DNA from: a virus
Length of the DNA stretch: 62,655 nt
Virus record (IMG/VR): IMGVR_UViG_3300029989_000020
Coordinates: 1-62,655 of that record
Strand: one strand, 5' to 3'
The translations under genes were made by a program, and so were the position numbers. The notes beneath the pieces were generated by a model, which saw only the letters and a program-made list of their open reading frames with translations, had not been told where the DNA came from and did not search any database. Shown one piece after another: positions 23,168 through 31,636 of the stretch; position 1 is the stretch's first letter, and each line of letters opens with the position of its first letter.

Positions 23168-23830
23168 TTAGTTTGCCGTTACCAAATTTGATGCAGGATT
23201 ATAAAACACCCCTGAGTCGAAAGGCTGCGCGTCCCCAGCTTCGCTAAAACCAAACGTCGTGCTTAAATCAATTTGCATCACTTCGGCCAGCACAGCTGCG
23301 GGCCTCGGAACGGCGGTTGATTTTGTCAAAATAGCCACCTCGTATGGCAACAGCGCGAATTCAAAGACAAAACGAATACGCATGTTTCCAACGTCCGTAA
23401 CATAGCACCGGCCCCGACCTTTGAACATATTTTGCAATAAGCGGTTGATCGATGGAGCGCTACTATTGGAAATATTTAATAGCGCCTTCATGAGTATCAG
23501 CGTTCGATACGCATCATCGGCCAGCGTGTACACATCTGATTCGGGCACGCCGTTGTAGAACGGTGCTTGGTCAAATGGCAGGTAATCGATACCCTCGTTG
23601 AAACCAAAATACTTTATGTTTGCCGGTATCGTAAGCTGGCGGCCGATATTGACGATTCGACCCAGGATATCCAGGCCGAAACCTTGGGCCGTCTCAACAT
23701 TCCACACGTAGTCATAAAATGCTGCAAAGTCCGTCGCCGGATCGATATACCCGTTCATGCTCTGAATCAGCTGTACGATTGTCGCGCTGTTCGCGTACTG
23801 ACTGATAATCGTCTGTTCGACATTTTCCAT
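23168..23830 (-). CDS. DUF2612-type baseplate protein, 220 aa
   Basis: MENVEQTIISQYANSATIVQLIQSMN then GFGLDILGRIVNIGR and DDAYRTLILMKALLNISN, as in DUF2612/gpI-like wedge proteins that link baseplate J-like protein to fibres. Overlap-free, three bases from the J-like gene. Confidence 0.85.
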   Translation of the reverse strand: MENVEQTIISQYANSATIVQLIQSMNGYIDPATDFAAFYDYVWNVETAQGFGLDILGRIVNIGRQLTIPANIKYFGFNEGIDYLPFDQAPFYNGVPESDVYTLADDAYRTLILMKALLNISNSSAPSINRLLQNMFKGRGRCYVTDVGNMRIRFVFEFALLPYEVAILTKSTAVPRPAAVLAEVMQIDLSTTFGFSEAGDAQPFDSGVFYNPASNLVTAN

Positions 23831-23832
23831 GA

Positions 23833-25044
23833 TTAGACAATCGTGACGGTTATATCGGAATCGGTGACAGTGGGTGCCTGGCCGATGCCCATCGTCAGTG
23901 TGTTCAGTGTGGGCGACGATGTGCCCAGTAGAATTGACAGGATCGATATGGGGGTGGGCGACGCCGCTGCGACTGGTGCATAGAATCGGCTGGCATACAA
24001 CGTCGAACCGATACGGGCACGCTGACCGCCGTCACCGCCAAAGAACGCGTTGATGATCGCGGCTTTGACGAGTGCTACGATGTTACTTGGCAATGTCGCA
24101 GAATTGGCTATCTGCACCGAAAATTTGATGGGAGTTGGCGTCGGTATCTGGAACTTCACCGTGTACGATGGAACAGGTGCGTCGTATCCGCTGTTATCCC
24201 CCACCACGACGGACGTGTTTCCGTTCCAGTTTGCACCAACCGATTTCTTTTTCCATATTGCTGTTGCGATGTCCAGCGCCAATCCGCCGACTGCTGCGAC
24301 ATAAACGGAATGTGCAACAAGGGTCTGCCCGCCAACCGTGATCGGCGCATCAGTGACATTTTCAGCCACATAGACATCGACCACGCCATCGACATTGAAC
24401 GCGGCGGCGTAGATGGACGGGAGCGACCCCACAGCATTTAGGGCAACGGATTGCTGACGGCGATATTCAAAGTCTGCACGGCTTTCAACGTTGCTTCCAA
24501 CGATTCCGGCCAATGGATTTGTTGCGCTATCCCATCCAGGAATCGTTTGATAAATCGTTGTAATCGCTCCCGGAGGGCATTGAATCGGACCGGCAGTAAT
24601 CGCTTGAAATGTCAGCGTGATAGAGCCTGATGGCGGTATCGTGTCGCCTTGCGTGCAAAGGTAGCGGACACTATTCAAATCAACTACTGACGCGCCAACC
24701 GGGATCACAACGCCGACTAGCCCTGTGCAAAGTACTTGCACCGTAGTCGAAGTTGCGGGAAGGCGATCAAGGAAATATATTTTCCCAATAGCATCCTGCA
24801 TAAACCCGCTGGCTGTGGCGGGATCAATCTGAGTCAGGAAATATGCGAATTGGTCGTTTTTCTCGCCGATGATAGCCGCTGTACTACTGCAAAGTTGGCC
24901 TTGAGGCGTAGAAAGGCCGGGATTCAGATTTCCACCGAATGCAGCGTTGTAATCAGCTTGCACTCCCGCAAGTATCTCCGATTCAGATGGGAATACTGCG
25001 CCGGTCGGGGTGAATACAATATCAGGAACGCTACTGGTTGACAT
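23833..25044 (-). CDS. Baseplate J-like wedge protein, 403 aa
   Basis: Begins PDIVFTPTGAVFPSESEILAGVQADYNAAFGG and has ESRADFEYRRQQSVALNAVGSLPSIYAAAFNVDGVVDV..., the characteristic baseplate J signature, then VYVAENV. Forms the baseplate wedge that triggers sheath contraction. Length and position fit. Confidence 0.92.
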   Translation of the reverse strand: MSTSSVPDIVFTPTGAVFPSESEILAGVQADYNAAFGGNLNPGLSTPQGQLCSSTAAIIGEKNDQFAYFLTQIDPATASGFMQDAIGKIYFLDRLPATSTTVQVLCTGLVGVVIPVGASVVDLNSVRYLCTQGDTIPPSGSITLTFQAITAGPIQCPPGAITTIYQTIPGWDSATNPLAGIVGSNVESRADFEYRRQQSVALNAVGSLPSIYAAAFNVDGVVDVYVAENVTDAPITVGGQTLVAHSVYVAAVGGLALDIATAIWKKKSVGANWNGNTSVVVGDNSGYDAPVPSYTVKFQIPTPTPIKFSVQIANSATLPSNIVALVKAAIINAFFGGDGGQRARIGSTLYASRFYAPVAAASPTPISILSILLGTSSPTLNTLTMGIGQAPTVTDSDITVTIV

Positions 25045-25052
25045 CGGGCGCC

Positions 25053-25406
25053 TTAAAATGTAACGGTTTGAACTGTGCCGGCAGCATCAGTTATTTGAAC
25101 AAATCCGACAAGTTCACGATTTTCAAATTTTGTTATGGTGCATTTTGCAAGCACGATTGTCGGAACAGTCAATGCCGCCTTTTCAACCTGGATTCTAACA
25201 TATTGCAGCGGAGGTCTATGTCCCAAGATATTCTCAAAATATGGAATGCCTTGTGTCGTGTCGTACCATAGCTCACCGATGAAAAGACGAATAGCGCTGG
25301 CTACGTCTTGCACTAGGGAGTATGGATCGGTGGCCATAGCTATATTCCCCTGTGCATCTGTTATCAGATCCCATGTAGATTGATCAAGAATTAGCGTTGA
25401 GGCCAT
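25053..25406 (-). CDS. gp25-like baseplate wedge protein, 117 aa
   Basis: DAQGNIAMATDPYSLVQDVASAIRLFIGELWYDTTQGIPY is the GPW/gp25 pattern (NI-A---LAQDV-SAI--F-GE-W-D---GIPY). The gp25 family initiates sheath assembly at the baseplate. Next to the spike and J-like genes as in related phages. Confidence 0.88.
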   Translation of the reverse strand: MASTLILDQSTWDLITDAQGNIAMATDPYSLVQDVASAIRLFIGELWYDTTQGIPYFENILGHRPPLQYVRIQVEKAALTVPTIVLAKCTITKFENRELVGFVQITDAAGTVQTVTF

Positions 25407-25415
25407 TGTATTCCT

Positions 25416-26108
25416 TTAGACTGGGGTGCTAGTTTGCGACCCACCAGATGAAACACCGCCATGCTTATGCGTATGCAGCGAAGTTCCTTGCCCAGTTACA
25501 TCGCCAGAGAATGCAGCGCCAGCAGTGCCAGTTACAGGGCCGTCAAGGACGATGCTGGCCGATTGTAATGTCACGCTCTCGGCGCCAATCATATTGATAG
25601 TGGGAGCGCGCATAGTTATATTTGTCGGTGATACAACTTCGATGCCGCTATCTGTAAAGCGAACGTATTGCGTAGGCACAGCATTAAGAAAGCCGCCAGT
25701 GTACAGGCCATCAGCTATATCAGCACGACGCTTAGAGCCTGGATTCGATATGGCGCGATTGGCTTTCACCGATGAAATATCACGGTCTGCAAACGTGGCC
25801 ATGCCGATATCTCCCACTTGAGGATCGATGATCACGGCATTTGCGCCGCCCTGCAACCGGAAGTAAGGCACGTTGTTGACGATACCATGCGGCATTGAAT
25901 TGCCAGCCGCGTCAATCTGATTAAGCATGATCTGCACGTCCACAAAGCCGACTGGCGCCACTTCGCCAGCGCTACGCACAGCCATAACCTGAACGAGCGT
26001 CGTGTAATTCCTTTTGTTCAGCAGTTGCGTAATGACGAACTCGACTGCGTTGAATTCATTGGCCCGCGACTCTGGGCCTTGCGTTCCGACATATCCCTCA
26101 GAAGACAC
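25416..26108 (-). CDS. Baseplate spike/puncturing protein (Gp138/gpV-like), 230 aa
   Basis: N-terminal OB-like domain (FVITQLLNKRNYTTLVQVMAV... GFVDVQIMLNQ), then GDIGMATFADRDIS, and an apex ending LHTHKHGGVSSGG whose His cluster can hold an iron ion at the needle tip. I start at GTG 26108 with GAGGTG five bases upstream; the ATG at 26141 would overlap the hub gene by 44 bases. Confidence 0.87.
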   Translation of the reverse strand: MSSEGYVGTQGPESRANEFNAVEFVITQLLNKRNYTTLVQVMAVRSAGEVAPVGFVDVQIMLNQIDAAGNSMPHGIVNNVPYFRLQGGANAVIIDPQVGDIGMATFADRDISSVKANRAISNPGSKRRADIADGLYTGGFLNAVPTQYVRFTDSGIEVVSPTNITMRAPTINMIGAESVTLQSASIVLDGPVTGTAGAAFSGDVTGQGTSLHTHKHGGVSSGGSQTSTPV

Positions 26109-26979
26109 GGTACACCTCAATTCTCGTGAAAAATGGACCATCCGGCATTTCGCAAGACAGGGAATGCGAGACGTTGAAAATATTCCATTCGCCGCATGCC
26201 ATAGGAAGCGCGCTTTCCACCATTACATTCCCACCTAGGCGCATGTTCCAATTGAAAGCCATTCGGATATCCATCCCTTTACTCGATAGAGAAGGATAAC
26301 CGATCATGCCAGTTTCAGACGATACAATCGGAACTTCGCCGCCTCTTGCGCCATTGCGCGGCCAAATAGCCAGAACTTGGCGATCCATTGCCCAACGAAA
26401 ATCTGCCGCTGTTGCCAGGGCGCGCACGCGGTCAAGATTTGTGCCGGGCAGATAAGGGTTGGACAGTTTTACATCCACTCCGTTATTTTCAAAGATCAAC
26501 CCCATTTCGTTTGAAATGGTTTGCATGATCCCGCCGACATCCGTTGCGCCCTGGTAGCTGATCGCGCCGACAGGCTTCAATGCCGCGTCATAGGCCGCGT
26601 AAGCAATCACGTTAAATGGCACGTCAGGGGCCGCATTGTAATCGCCGAATGCTTCGGATATGACGCCCTGAAAAACGTTCTGCATTCCTGTCTCGGCGTC
26701 GCCGGCCGCAATCAAAATCGTATTCTTGACACGAATGGCATTATTGATGACGCCGATTGTGGTCAGCTTGTTCATCATTTCAAATGGCAATCCGTAGACG
26801 CGCAATGTGGCCATACCCATCGATGGGCCGCCAGCATTGACGACATCGACCATCATGCGCAATCTGTCGTCCATGGAATTATTAATGGTCACTGTATCGC
26901 CAAGGTCGGCGCCAAAGTCGCCAACACCTAACGTAATCGTCAGTTCGATTAACTTTTTTGTGAATCCAGTATCACTCAT
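26098..26979 (-). CDS. Baseplate hub protein (gpD-like), 293 aa
   Basis: Positioned between plug and spike genes. Shows VNAGGPSMGMATLRVYGL, AAGDAETGMQNVFQGVISEAFGDY, DVGGIMQTISNEMGLIFENNGVDV and LGGNVMVES...WNIFNVSHSLSCEMPDG, the pattern of hub proteins that bridge tail tube and spike. Overlaps the spike gene by 11 bases. Confidence 0.82.
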   Translation of the reverse strand: MSDTGFTKKLIELTITLGVGDFGADLGDTVTINNSMDDRLRMMVDVVNAGGPSMGMATLRVYGLPFEMMNKLTTIGVINNAIRVKNTILIAAGDAETGMQNVFQGVISEAFGDYNAAPDVPFNVIAYAAYDAALKPVGAISYQGATDVGGIMQTISNEMGLIFENNGVDVKLSNPYLPGTNLDRVRALATAADFRWAMDRQVLAIWPRNGARGGEVPIVSSETGMIGYPSLSSKGMDIRMAFNWNMRLGGNVMVESALPMACGEWNIFNVSHSLSCEMPDGPFFTRIEVYRVF

Positions 26980-27260
26980 GGCTGATACACCAATTTATAG
27001 CGGGTATTGAAGCCCGTATATTCAGGATCATTTCGGCCTTGAGTATCGACAAAGCGAAGCGTGCCAACCAGACCAGGCAGCCGCACAATCGAAACTCTGT
27101 CAAGGCATATGGATGAATTGCAAACATCAGTTGTTCCCACGGTCAAGCTCAGGAAGACGCCTGTACTCTTTTGCGCGATCTGCATTTTACAGAACTGCCC
27201 AGCCAAGGTAACAGAGAGGGTCTGCGACGGCGTAGCAGTCAATGGGATGGTAAGCATCAA
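26976..27260 (-). CDS. Baseplate plug protein (Pam3 gp18-like), 94 aa
   Basis: MLTIPLTATPSQTLSVTLAGQFC..., LRFVDTQGRNDPEYTGFNTRYKLVYQ: the small all-beta plug family seen in contractile tails with short hubs. Two neighbouring ATGs; the second may be used. ATGA overlap with the hub gene. Confidence 0.8.
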   Translation of the reverse strand: MMLTIPLTATPSQTLSVTLAGQFCKMQIAQKSTGVFLSLTVGTTDVCNSSICLDRVSIVRLPGLVGTLRFVDTQGRNDPEYTGFNTRYKLVYQP

Positions 27261-27886
27261 GCGAACCCGCTTACATCAATGGCGGGGTCATCAACCGTCT
27301 GAACTTGGCCTTGCGCTTGCGGGTCGGAAGCACTAATACTCTTGGCTTGAGAATACTTCGCCGCCTTCTTCTGGCGGATTTCCACAAAAGTAAGGGATGC
27401 CTTAATCATGCCGGCTCCATTCGTAGTTTCTCGCACGTAATCAAATGCCTCAATGTTCGCGTTTTCGTAGGTGGCTTCCGGCGTGACAATCGTAAACAGA
27501 TCAAGCGAGTCAGTTGCAGATTCCAGTTTATCAATGAACTCTTGGCGCTGAGTTTCCGTACCTGTACGCACGCCAATTACGCGGGCATCAAACGGGTTCG
27601 CAACCTTATTGTACGATTTGAAGCTACCATTCTCAACTGGGTAGTTTGAAATCCGGGAACTGTTGCGCATATCCACAGATATGATGGAATCAAAATCTGC
27701 AACTGGATCACCATCTTTATTTAGGATTGTCCAACGTACAGGCTCTTGCCCTAGAATATTTCCGATACCCAGCACGCCAAGCGTCAACGTGTCCAGAATT
27801 TGAGCAGAGTTACGCAGCAACGCAGGAACGCCGGCCACGTTCGGCACAAGCGGGTATAGGCTTTTAGGGATTATTGGCAGAGGCAT
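27257..27886 (-). CDS. Dit-like baseplate/tail protein, 209 aa
   Basis: After a short N-terminal part, residues about 60-170 (VADFDSIISVDMRNSSRISNYPVENGSF..., DARVIGVRTGTETQRQEFIDKLESATDSLDLFTIVTPEATYENANI) match the Dit-like N-terminal domain of baseplate proteins. ATGA-type overlap with the tape-measure stop. Confidence 0.78.
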   Translation of the reverse strand: MPLPIIPKSLYPLVPNVAGVPALLRNSAQILDTLTLGVLGIGNILGQEPVRWTILNKDGDPVADFDSIISVDMRNSSRISNYPVENGSFKSYNKVANPFDARVIGVRTGTETQRQEFIDKLESATDSLDLFTIVTPEATYENANIEAFDYVRETTNGAGMIKASLTFVEIRQKKAAKYSQAKSISASDPQAQGQVQTVDDPAIDVSGFA

Positions 27887-29763
27887 TATTGCATCCCGCT
27901 ATTGGCTTGGTCAGAGAACCTGAATTTAGCACGTAAAGCATTAGCTGCATCAGCAGCCATGCCCTGCGCGTCCGTCGCCTGAGTCTGCACGTTGACAGTT
28001 CCAATTTTCACGTCTGATGTGCTAGTCGATGTGCTGTTATTTCCGCGCTGCGCCGCATTGCTGGCGCCCATGCGGCCCATAACGCTTCCGATATAGTCCC
28101 GCGTCTCCTTTGGCGCAGCGCCCATGCCTTGACGCGCCAAATTGCCGCTTCCCCAGTTATAACTAGCCAATGCGCCAGGAAGATTCCCGCCATTCGATTT
28201 CAATAAATCGCGGTACATACGCGCTGCAGCGTCGCTTGACTCTGCCAAGTCATTCGGGTCTTTCAGTCCATAAGCCGCCGCAGTCTTTGGCATGAACCCG
28301 AAATGACCTTGCGCGCCTTTCGGTGACAGCATATTTTTCCCGCGTGAGGACTCTTGCTGCCAAACGGAATCCAGCAAGCCAGATGGAAGGCCATATTTCT
28401 TCTCAAGAGCAGAGAAATTCCCGCCGCCAGATGACGATGCTTTACCTGCGCCAAACTCATCTACGCCGGTACTATCACGAATGAATTCTTTGGCCTCTTT
28501 ATCTCCGAATCGCGCAGCCATACGCTGAGTAAAATAATCAAACCAACTATATTGACTTGGTTTTCCTGCTTTTTTGTTCGCATTGTCTTTAGCCACCTCT
28601 TCCGGGCTATACCGCTGTTTCATTGCGGCAGCATGCTCCCCCTTTGGATCAATAGTGTTTTTAGACCACGTCCCAATTTTTCCAGTTTCGCCCTTCTTCC
28701 CAATCCATTCATTCCACAGGTCTATCACTTTGCTCAGAGCATCAGCAATCTTGACGATTGCATCGCCTACCAGCTTGAGCCGATTAGCCGCGCCTTCCCA
28801 ATCCAAATCAGCAAGGAACTTGCCAATTTTTTGCATTACTGGAATCGCCTTCGTTACGAAATCAGCTACCCATGCTCCGATCAAATCCTTGTTGTCCGTC
28901 ACCCAGCCGGCAACAGTCTGCAGCCAGTTCATGAGCTGCGAGAATGCCGGTATCAGCGCCACGAGAATCTTTGTCCCTGTAGCTGTCATAGCCTGGCTAA
29001 AATCGAGCCATTTGTTTTTTAGCTCAAGAGCGCCTTCCGCATCTTTGGCACTGATCACAGAGTTCTTCATCTGTGCATCTGTCAACCGTTTGATAGCATC
29101 TGGCCCCTGCTTAATCAGATTGAACTGGTCTTCGCTGATACCCATCTGCTTTGAGATGAGCATCGCCCGCTGTGGATCACGGTTGAACATTTCGGAAATG
29201 ATCTTGCTGCGCGCCATCAGGTACGTATTGCCGTCCTTTAGGTCATCGCTTGACCCGCCCATGCGAAAGAACCATTGCATGCCTTCGTTCGGGCCAAGGC
29301 CAGAGCGTAATGCAGCCAGCGAATCAGCCGACTCGCGCAGTTGCGCGAAAGCGCCCTCAGTCGTGCCGCCAGCGCGCTCTGCTGCGCGTCCGTAGGCTTG
29401 CAGCGATTCAATGCTTGTTTTGAGATTCTGAGATAGATAGCCAAGCTGGACAGCGCTTTCTACCGTGTTGGCGATGAAGTTCTTGATGCCCACGCCAGCC
29501 GTAAAGAGAGCGAACAGAGACAGCGCCTCATTGCGCACTTTTCGGAAGCCATCGGCCATAGCCTTTGCGCGAGCATCTGCCTCTTTTCCGCGCTTCGCTT
29601 GTTCTGCCGCTAGCTTCTTTTCGCGTGCGGATGTCTCCGCATCCTGGCGTCTATTCGTATCCCCGAGTGTATTGCGCGCTCGCGTTGCATCGGCCGTGCC
29701 GCGCCGGAAGTTGGTAGCGTCAAGGCCAAGCGTGACAATCAGGGACTCGATTACTATAGCCAC
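27886..29763 (-). CDS. Tape measure protein with lytic transglycosylase domain, 625 aa
   Basis: Starts with GTG 29763 after AAAAGGAATAGC. Structure: conserved N-terminal MAIVIESLIVTLGLDATNF, coiled region, a hydrophobic segment (LFALFTAGVGIKNF), long helices, and at about residues 455-580 an SLT domain (KYGLPSGLLDSVWQQESS..., GAQGHFGFMP, ALASYNWGSGN) with the catalytic Glu. It sets tail length and helps DNA cross peptidoglycan. It is the longest structural gene. Confidence 0.92.
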   Translation of the reverse strand: MAIVIESLIVTLGLDATNFRRGTADATRARNTLGDTNRRQDAETSAREKKLAAEQAKRGKEADARAKAMADGFRKVRNEALSLFALFTAGVGIKNFIANTVESAVQLGYLSQNLKTSIESLQAYGRAAERAGGTTEGAFAQLRESADSLAALRSGLGPNEGMQWFFRMGGSSDDLKDGNTYLMARSKIISEMFNRDPQRAMLISKQMGISEDQFNLIKQGPDAIKRLTDAQMKNSVISAKDAEGALELKNKWLDFSQAMTATGTKILVALIPAFSQLMNWLQTVAGWVTDNKDLIGAWVADFVTKAIPVMQKIGKFLADLDWEGAANRLKLVGDAIVKIADALSKVIDLWNEWIGKKGETGKIGTWSKNTIDPKGEHAAAMKQRYSPEEVAKDNANKKAGKPSQYSWFDYFTQRMAARFGDKEAKEFIRDSTGVDEFGAGKASSSGGGNFSALEKKYGLPSGLLDSVWQQESSRGKNMLSPKGAQGHFGFMPKTAAAYGLKDPNDLAESSDAAARMYRDLLKSNGGNLPGALASYNWGSGNLARQGMGAAPKETRDYIGSVMGRMGASNAAQRGNNSTSTSTSDVKIGTVNVQTQATDAQGMAADAANALRAKFRFSDQANSGMQ

Positions 29764-29764
29764 G

Positions 29765-30372
29765 CTATTCCTTTTGATTCAAAAGATTCTTATTGTGATT
29801 GTCGATAGCTATAATTTCCAGCATATCGAACACGTCCTCAAGGCCATACACAGTATCAAGCTCATGCAGGGAGGCCATCCCTGCCGATACCACCGTAGCA
29901 ATGTATGGCGGTATATTCGTGTACTCTAGCAGCCGGGCATTACCGGCCCCGTCGCTTACTCCAAAATCGACTGAGCGACGGGAATCGAAAAACCCGTGTG
30001 CAGGCGCAGCACTTCAAATTGAAGCTTGAAGATTGTCGCCGCTTCTTCCACATCCGATTCCCAATCAGCGCGCAACAGGCCTGGCTTGGATGGATCGGGC
30101 ATGACCTGTACGCACGTCAACAATTCATCCAGCAATGGGCCACCGATTTCAGGCCGCACATTACCCAATGCTTTGATGCCCACTTGCGCCAAGCCAGCGA
30201 AGCCACCATTCAGAACATCGTCATCAATGTCCACGCCGCCATTCATGACGGCGAACAATGCTCGTGTGGCCCATTTGTGGCCATCACGAGGCGACATTTC
30301 AGTTAGAATGAAAACCTTGTTCTTGTCGCGGTTCTCGTCGGTTACTTTATAGGTCAGTGTTTTACGTGCCAT
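29765..30372 (-). CDS. Tail assembly chaperone, programmed -1 frameshift product, about 202 aa
   Basis: Reading through the slippery heptamer GGGTTTT (29995-29989) in the -1 frame avoids the TAA at 29956 and continues 74 codons to TAG 29765. The extension (ARLLEYTNIPPYIATVVSAGM, ELDTVYGLEDVFDMLEIIAIDN) is the tape-measure-contacting T-domain (DUF6889-like) seen downstream of chaperones in related phages and has no start codon of its own. Equivalent to lambda gpG/gpGT. Heptamer and open frame are seen directly; efficiency is unknown. Confidence 0.8.
29956..30372 (-). CDS. Tail assembly chaperone, unshifted product, 138 aa
   Basis: MARKTLTYKVTDENRDKNKVFILTEMSP..., an alpha/beta protein with DWESDVEEAATIFKLQFEVL near the end. 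Position between tube and tape measure is that of gpG-like chaperones. ATG 30372 is preferred to 30396, which would overlap the tube gene by 22 bases, though the ribosome site is weak. Confidence 0.85.
   Translation of the reverse strand: MARKTLTYKVTDENRDKNKVFILTEMSPRDGHKWATRALFAVMNGGVDIDDDVLNGGFAGLAQVGIKALGNVRPEIGGPLLDELLTCVQVMPDPSKPGLLRADWESDVEEAATIFKLQFEVLRLHTGFSIPVAQSILE
29989..29995 (-). promoter_or_regulatory. Programmed -1 ribosomal frameshift site GGGTTTT
   Basis: In frame 0 the codons are ACG-GGT-TTT-TCG, so the heptamer reads G-GGT-TTT, an exact X-XXY-YYZ slippery site located 11 codons before the chaperone stop. The -1 frame after it is open for 74 codons and encodes the expected T-domain. 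Confidence 0.8.
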
Positions 30373-30374
30373 GA

Positions 30375-30806
30375 TTAAACAGGTGCCTTCGCGCAAGATT
30401 CAAATTGGAACCCGAACTTACGCGGGCCGAGAACTTTACCGCCTTTCGGAATCGCCGTTGCCGTGAGCATTGGGCCATTCGTCAGCGCCCATTTTTCGCC
30501 CGTGGCGCGAATGATGATGATGACGTTCGTCGGGTACAGATCATTGCCTCGCGTATCCTGGGCGGCTTTGATGTTGTCAAATACCACATTGGACTTGGAG
30601 TCAGCCTGCAGCGTGACGTTAAGCGGCGTCAGGTATGGAACCTTACCGAAAGACGCCCTGCCATCGACGCCCATTTGCGCCTCGCCCATGGTCACGTCAT
30701 CCGACATGAAAGATTCGTCAACCGAAAAACCCTCGATGACTTGCGGAACCGGATACAGACCCGGAACCTGAATAGTGAAAATGGCATCTGCTGATGTAAT
30801 CGACAT
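30375..30806 (-). CDS. Tail tube protein, 143 aa
   Basis: IFTIQVPGLYPVPQVIEGFSVDESF, MGVDGRASFGKVPYLTP, VNVTLQADSKSNVVF, ending GPRKFGFQFESCAKA. This is the beta-sandwich tube family (DUF3277-like) that follows the sheath in DUF3383 phages. It is separated from the sheath gene by an HNH gene. Confidence 0.87.
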   Translation of the reverse strand: MSITSADAIFTIQVPGLYPVPQVIEGFSVDESFMSDDVTMGEAQMGVDGRASFGKVPYLTPLNVTLQADSKSNVVFDNIKAAQDTRGNDLYPTNVIIIIRATGEKWALTNGPMLTATAIPKGGKVLGPRKFGFQFESCAKAPV

Positions 30807-30825
30807 TTTTATTGCTCCTGTGCAG

Positions 30826-31542
30826 TTAAGGCATATCCGGCCAGTACCGGTTTGATTTTTTCAGATTTTCCAGCGCTGGCAAAACTCTTAAATTTGCCTC
30901 GCAATGAAGTCCACATACATACTTACTTTTCAAAGGCACTATATGATCAACATGATGAAATTCACCAGTCGCCATACCTAAAAAATTTGCCGCGAAGTAA
31001 AAATCTTGCATTTTTTCTTTGTTTGCCCATGTAGGAGTTGCCTGCATTTTATATGCGTATCTTCTGCGCTTTTTTTCGTTAATTTTATGCTTGTTCTGTG
31101 ACGCCCAAAGCCTTCTTGCTGCTGCTGATTTTTCTGGATTGATTGCTCTATATTTGCTGGCGTATTCAGCACATTTATTTTTGTTGTTTTTCTGCCATAT
31201 TTTTGCAGCAATTGACAATTTTTCTGTGTGTGTTTTTTGGTACTTGGCTATGTCTGCATTATCTTTTTCTTTATTTCTTAATCGCCAATTTTTCCGTGTT
31301 TCAGATGCCTTTTCTTTGTTTTCTCGATACCAATCGGATGATTTCGCAGAAAGTTTTTCAGCATTTCTCGCATGGTATTTTCTACATGTTTCTTTTCTTT
31401 TTTCTGGATTTTTTTCTATGTATGCTTTATTCGCAATTGATGCGCATTCTTTGCACGATGGATTAAAACCAGATTTATTTTGTTTTGTTTTGCCAAAACT
31501 GGTGAGTTCTTTTTCAATTTTACATTTCGTACATGTTTTCAT
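30826..31542 (-). CDS. HNH homing endonuclease-like protein, 238 aa
   Basis: N-terminal zinc ribbon CTKC...CKEC, a Lys/Asn-rich repeat region (RKETCRKYHARNAEKLSAKSSDWYRENKEK) binding DNA, and C-terminal HNH motif HHVDHIVPLKSKYVCGLHCEANLRVLP...N. It is very AT-rich compared with its neighbours and splits the sheath and tube genes, so it is a free-standing mobile gene, placed 29 bases after a terminator. Confidence 0.92.
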   Translation of the reverse strand: MKTCTKCKIEKELTSFGKTKQNKSGFNPSCKECASIANKAYIEKNPEKRKETCRKYHARNAEKLSAKSSDWYRENKEKASETRKNWRLRNKEKDNADIAKYQKTHTEKLSIAAKIWQKNNKNKCAEYASKYRAINPEKSAAARRLWASQNKHKINEKKRRRYAYKMQATPTWANKEKMQDFYFAANFLGMATGEFHHVDHIVPLKSKYVCGLHCEANLRVLPALENLKKSNRYWPDMP

Positions 31543-31570
31543 TACTACCCCTAAAGTAGCCTAGATAAAA

Positions 31571-31620
31571 ATGCGGGAAATCAGCTAGGGACTGACTTTC
31601 GGATGCCTCCTATCCCGCAT
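31571..31620 (-). terminator. Terminator with branched loop after the sheath gene
   Basis: Minus-strand ATGCGGG (31620-31614) pairs with CCCGCAT (31577-31571) followed by TTTTATC. The 36-base loop holds an inner AGTCAG...CTGATT hairpin. It ends the sheath transcript just before the HNH gene at 31542. Confidence 0.8.
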
Positions 31621-31636
31621 GCAGAACTATATCATT

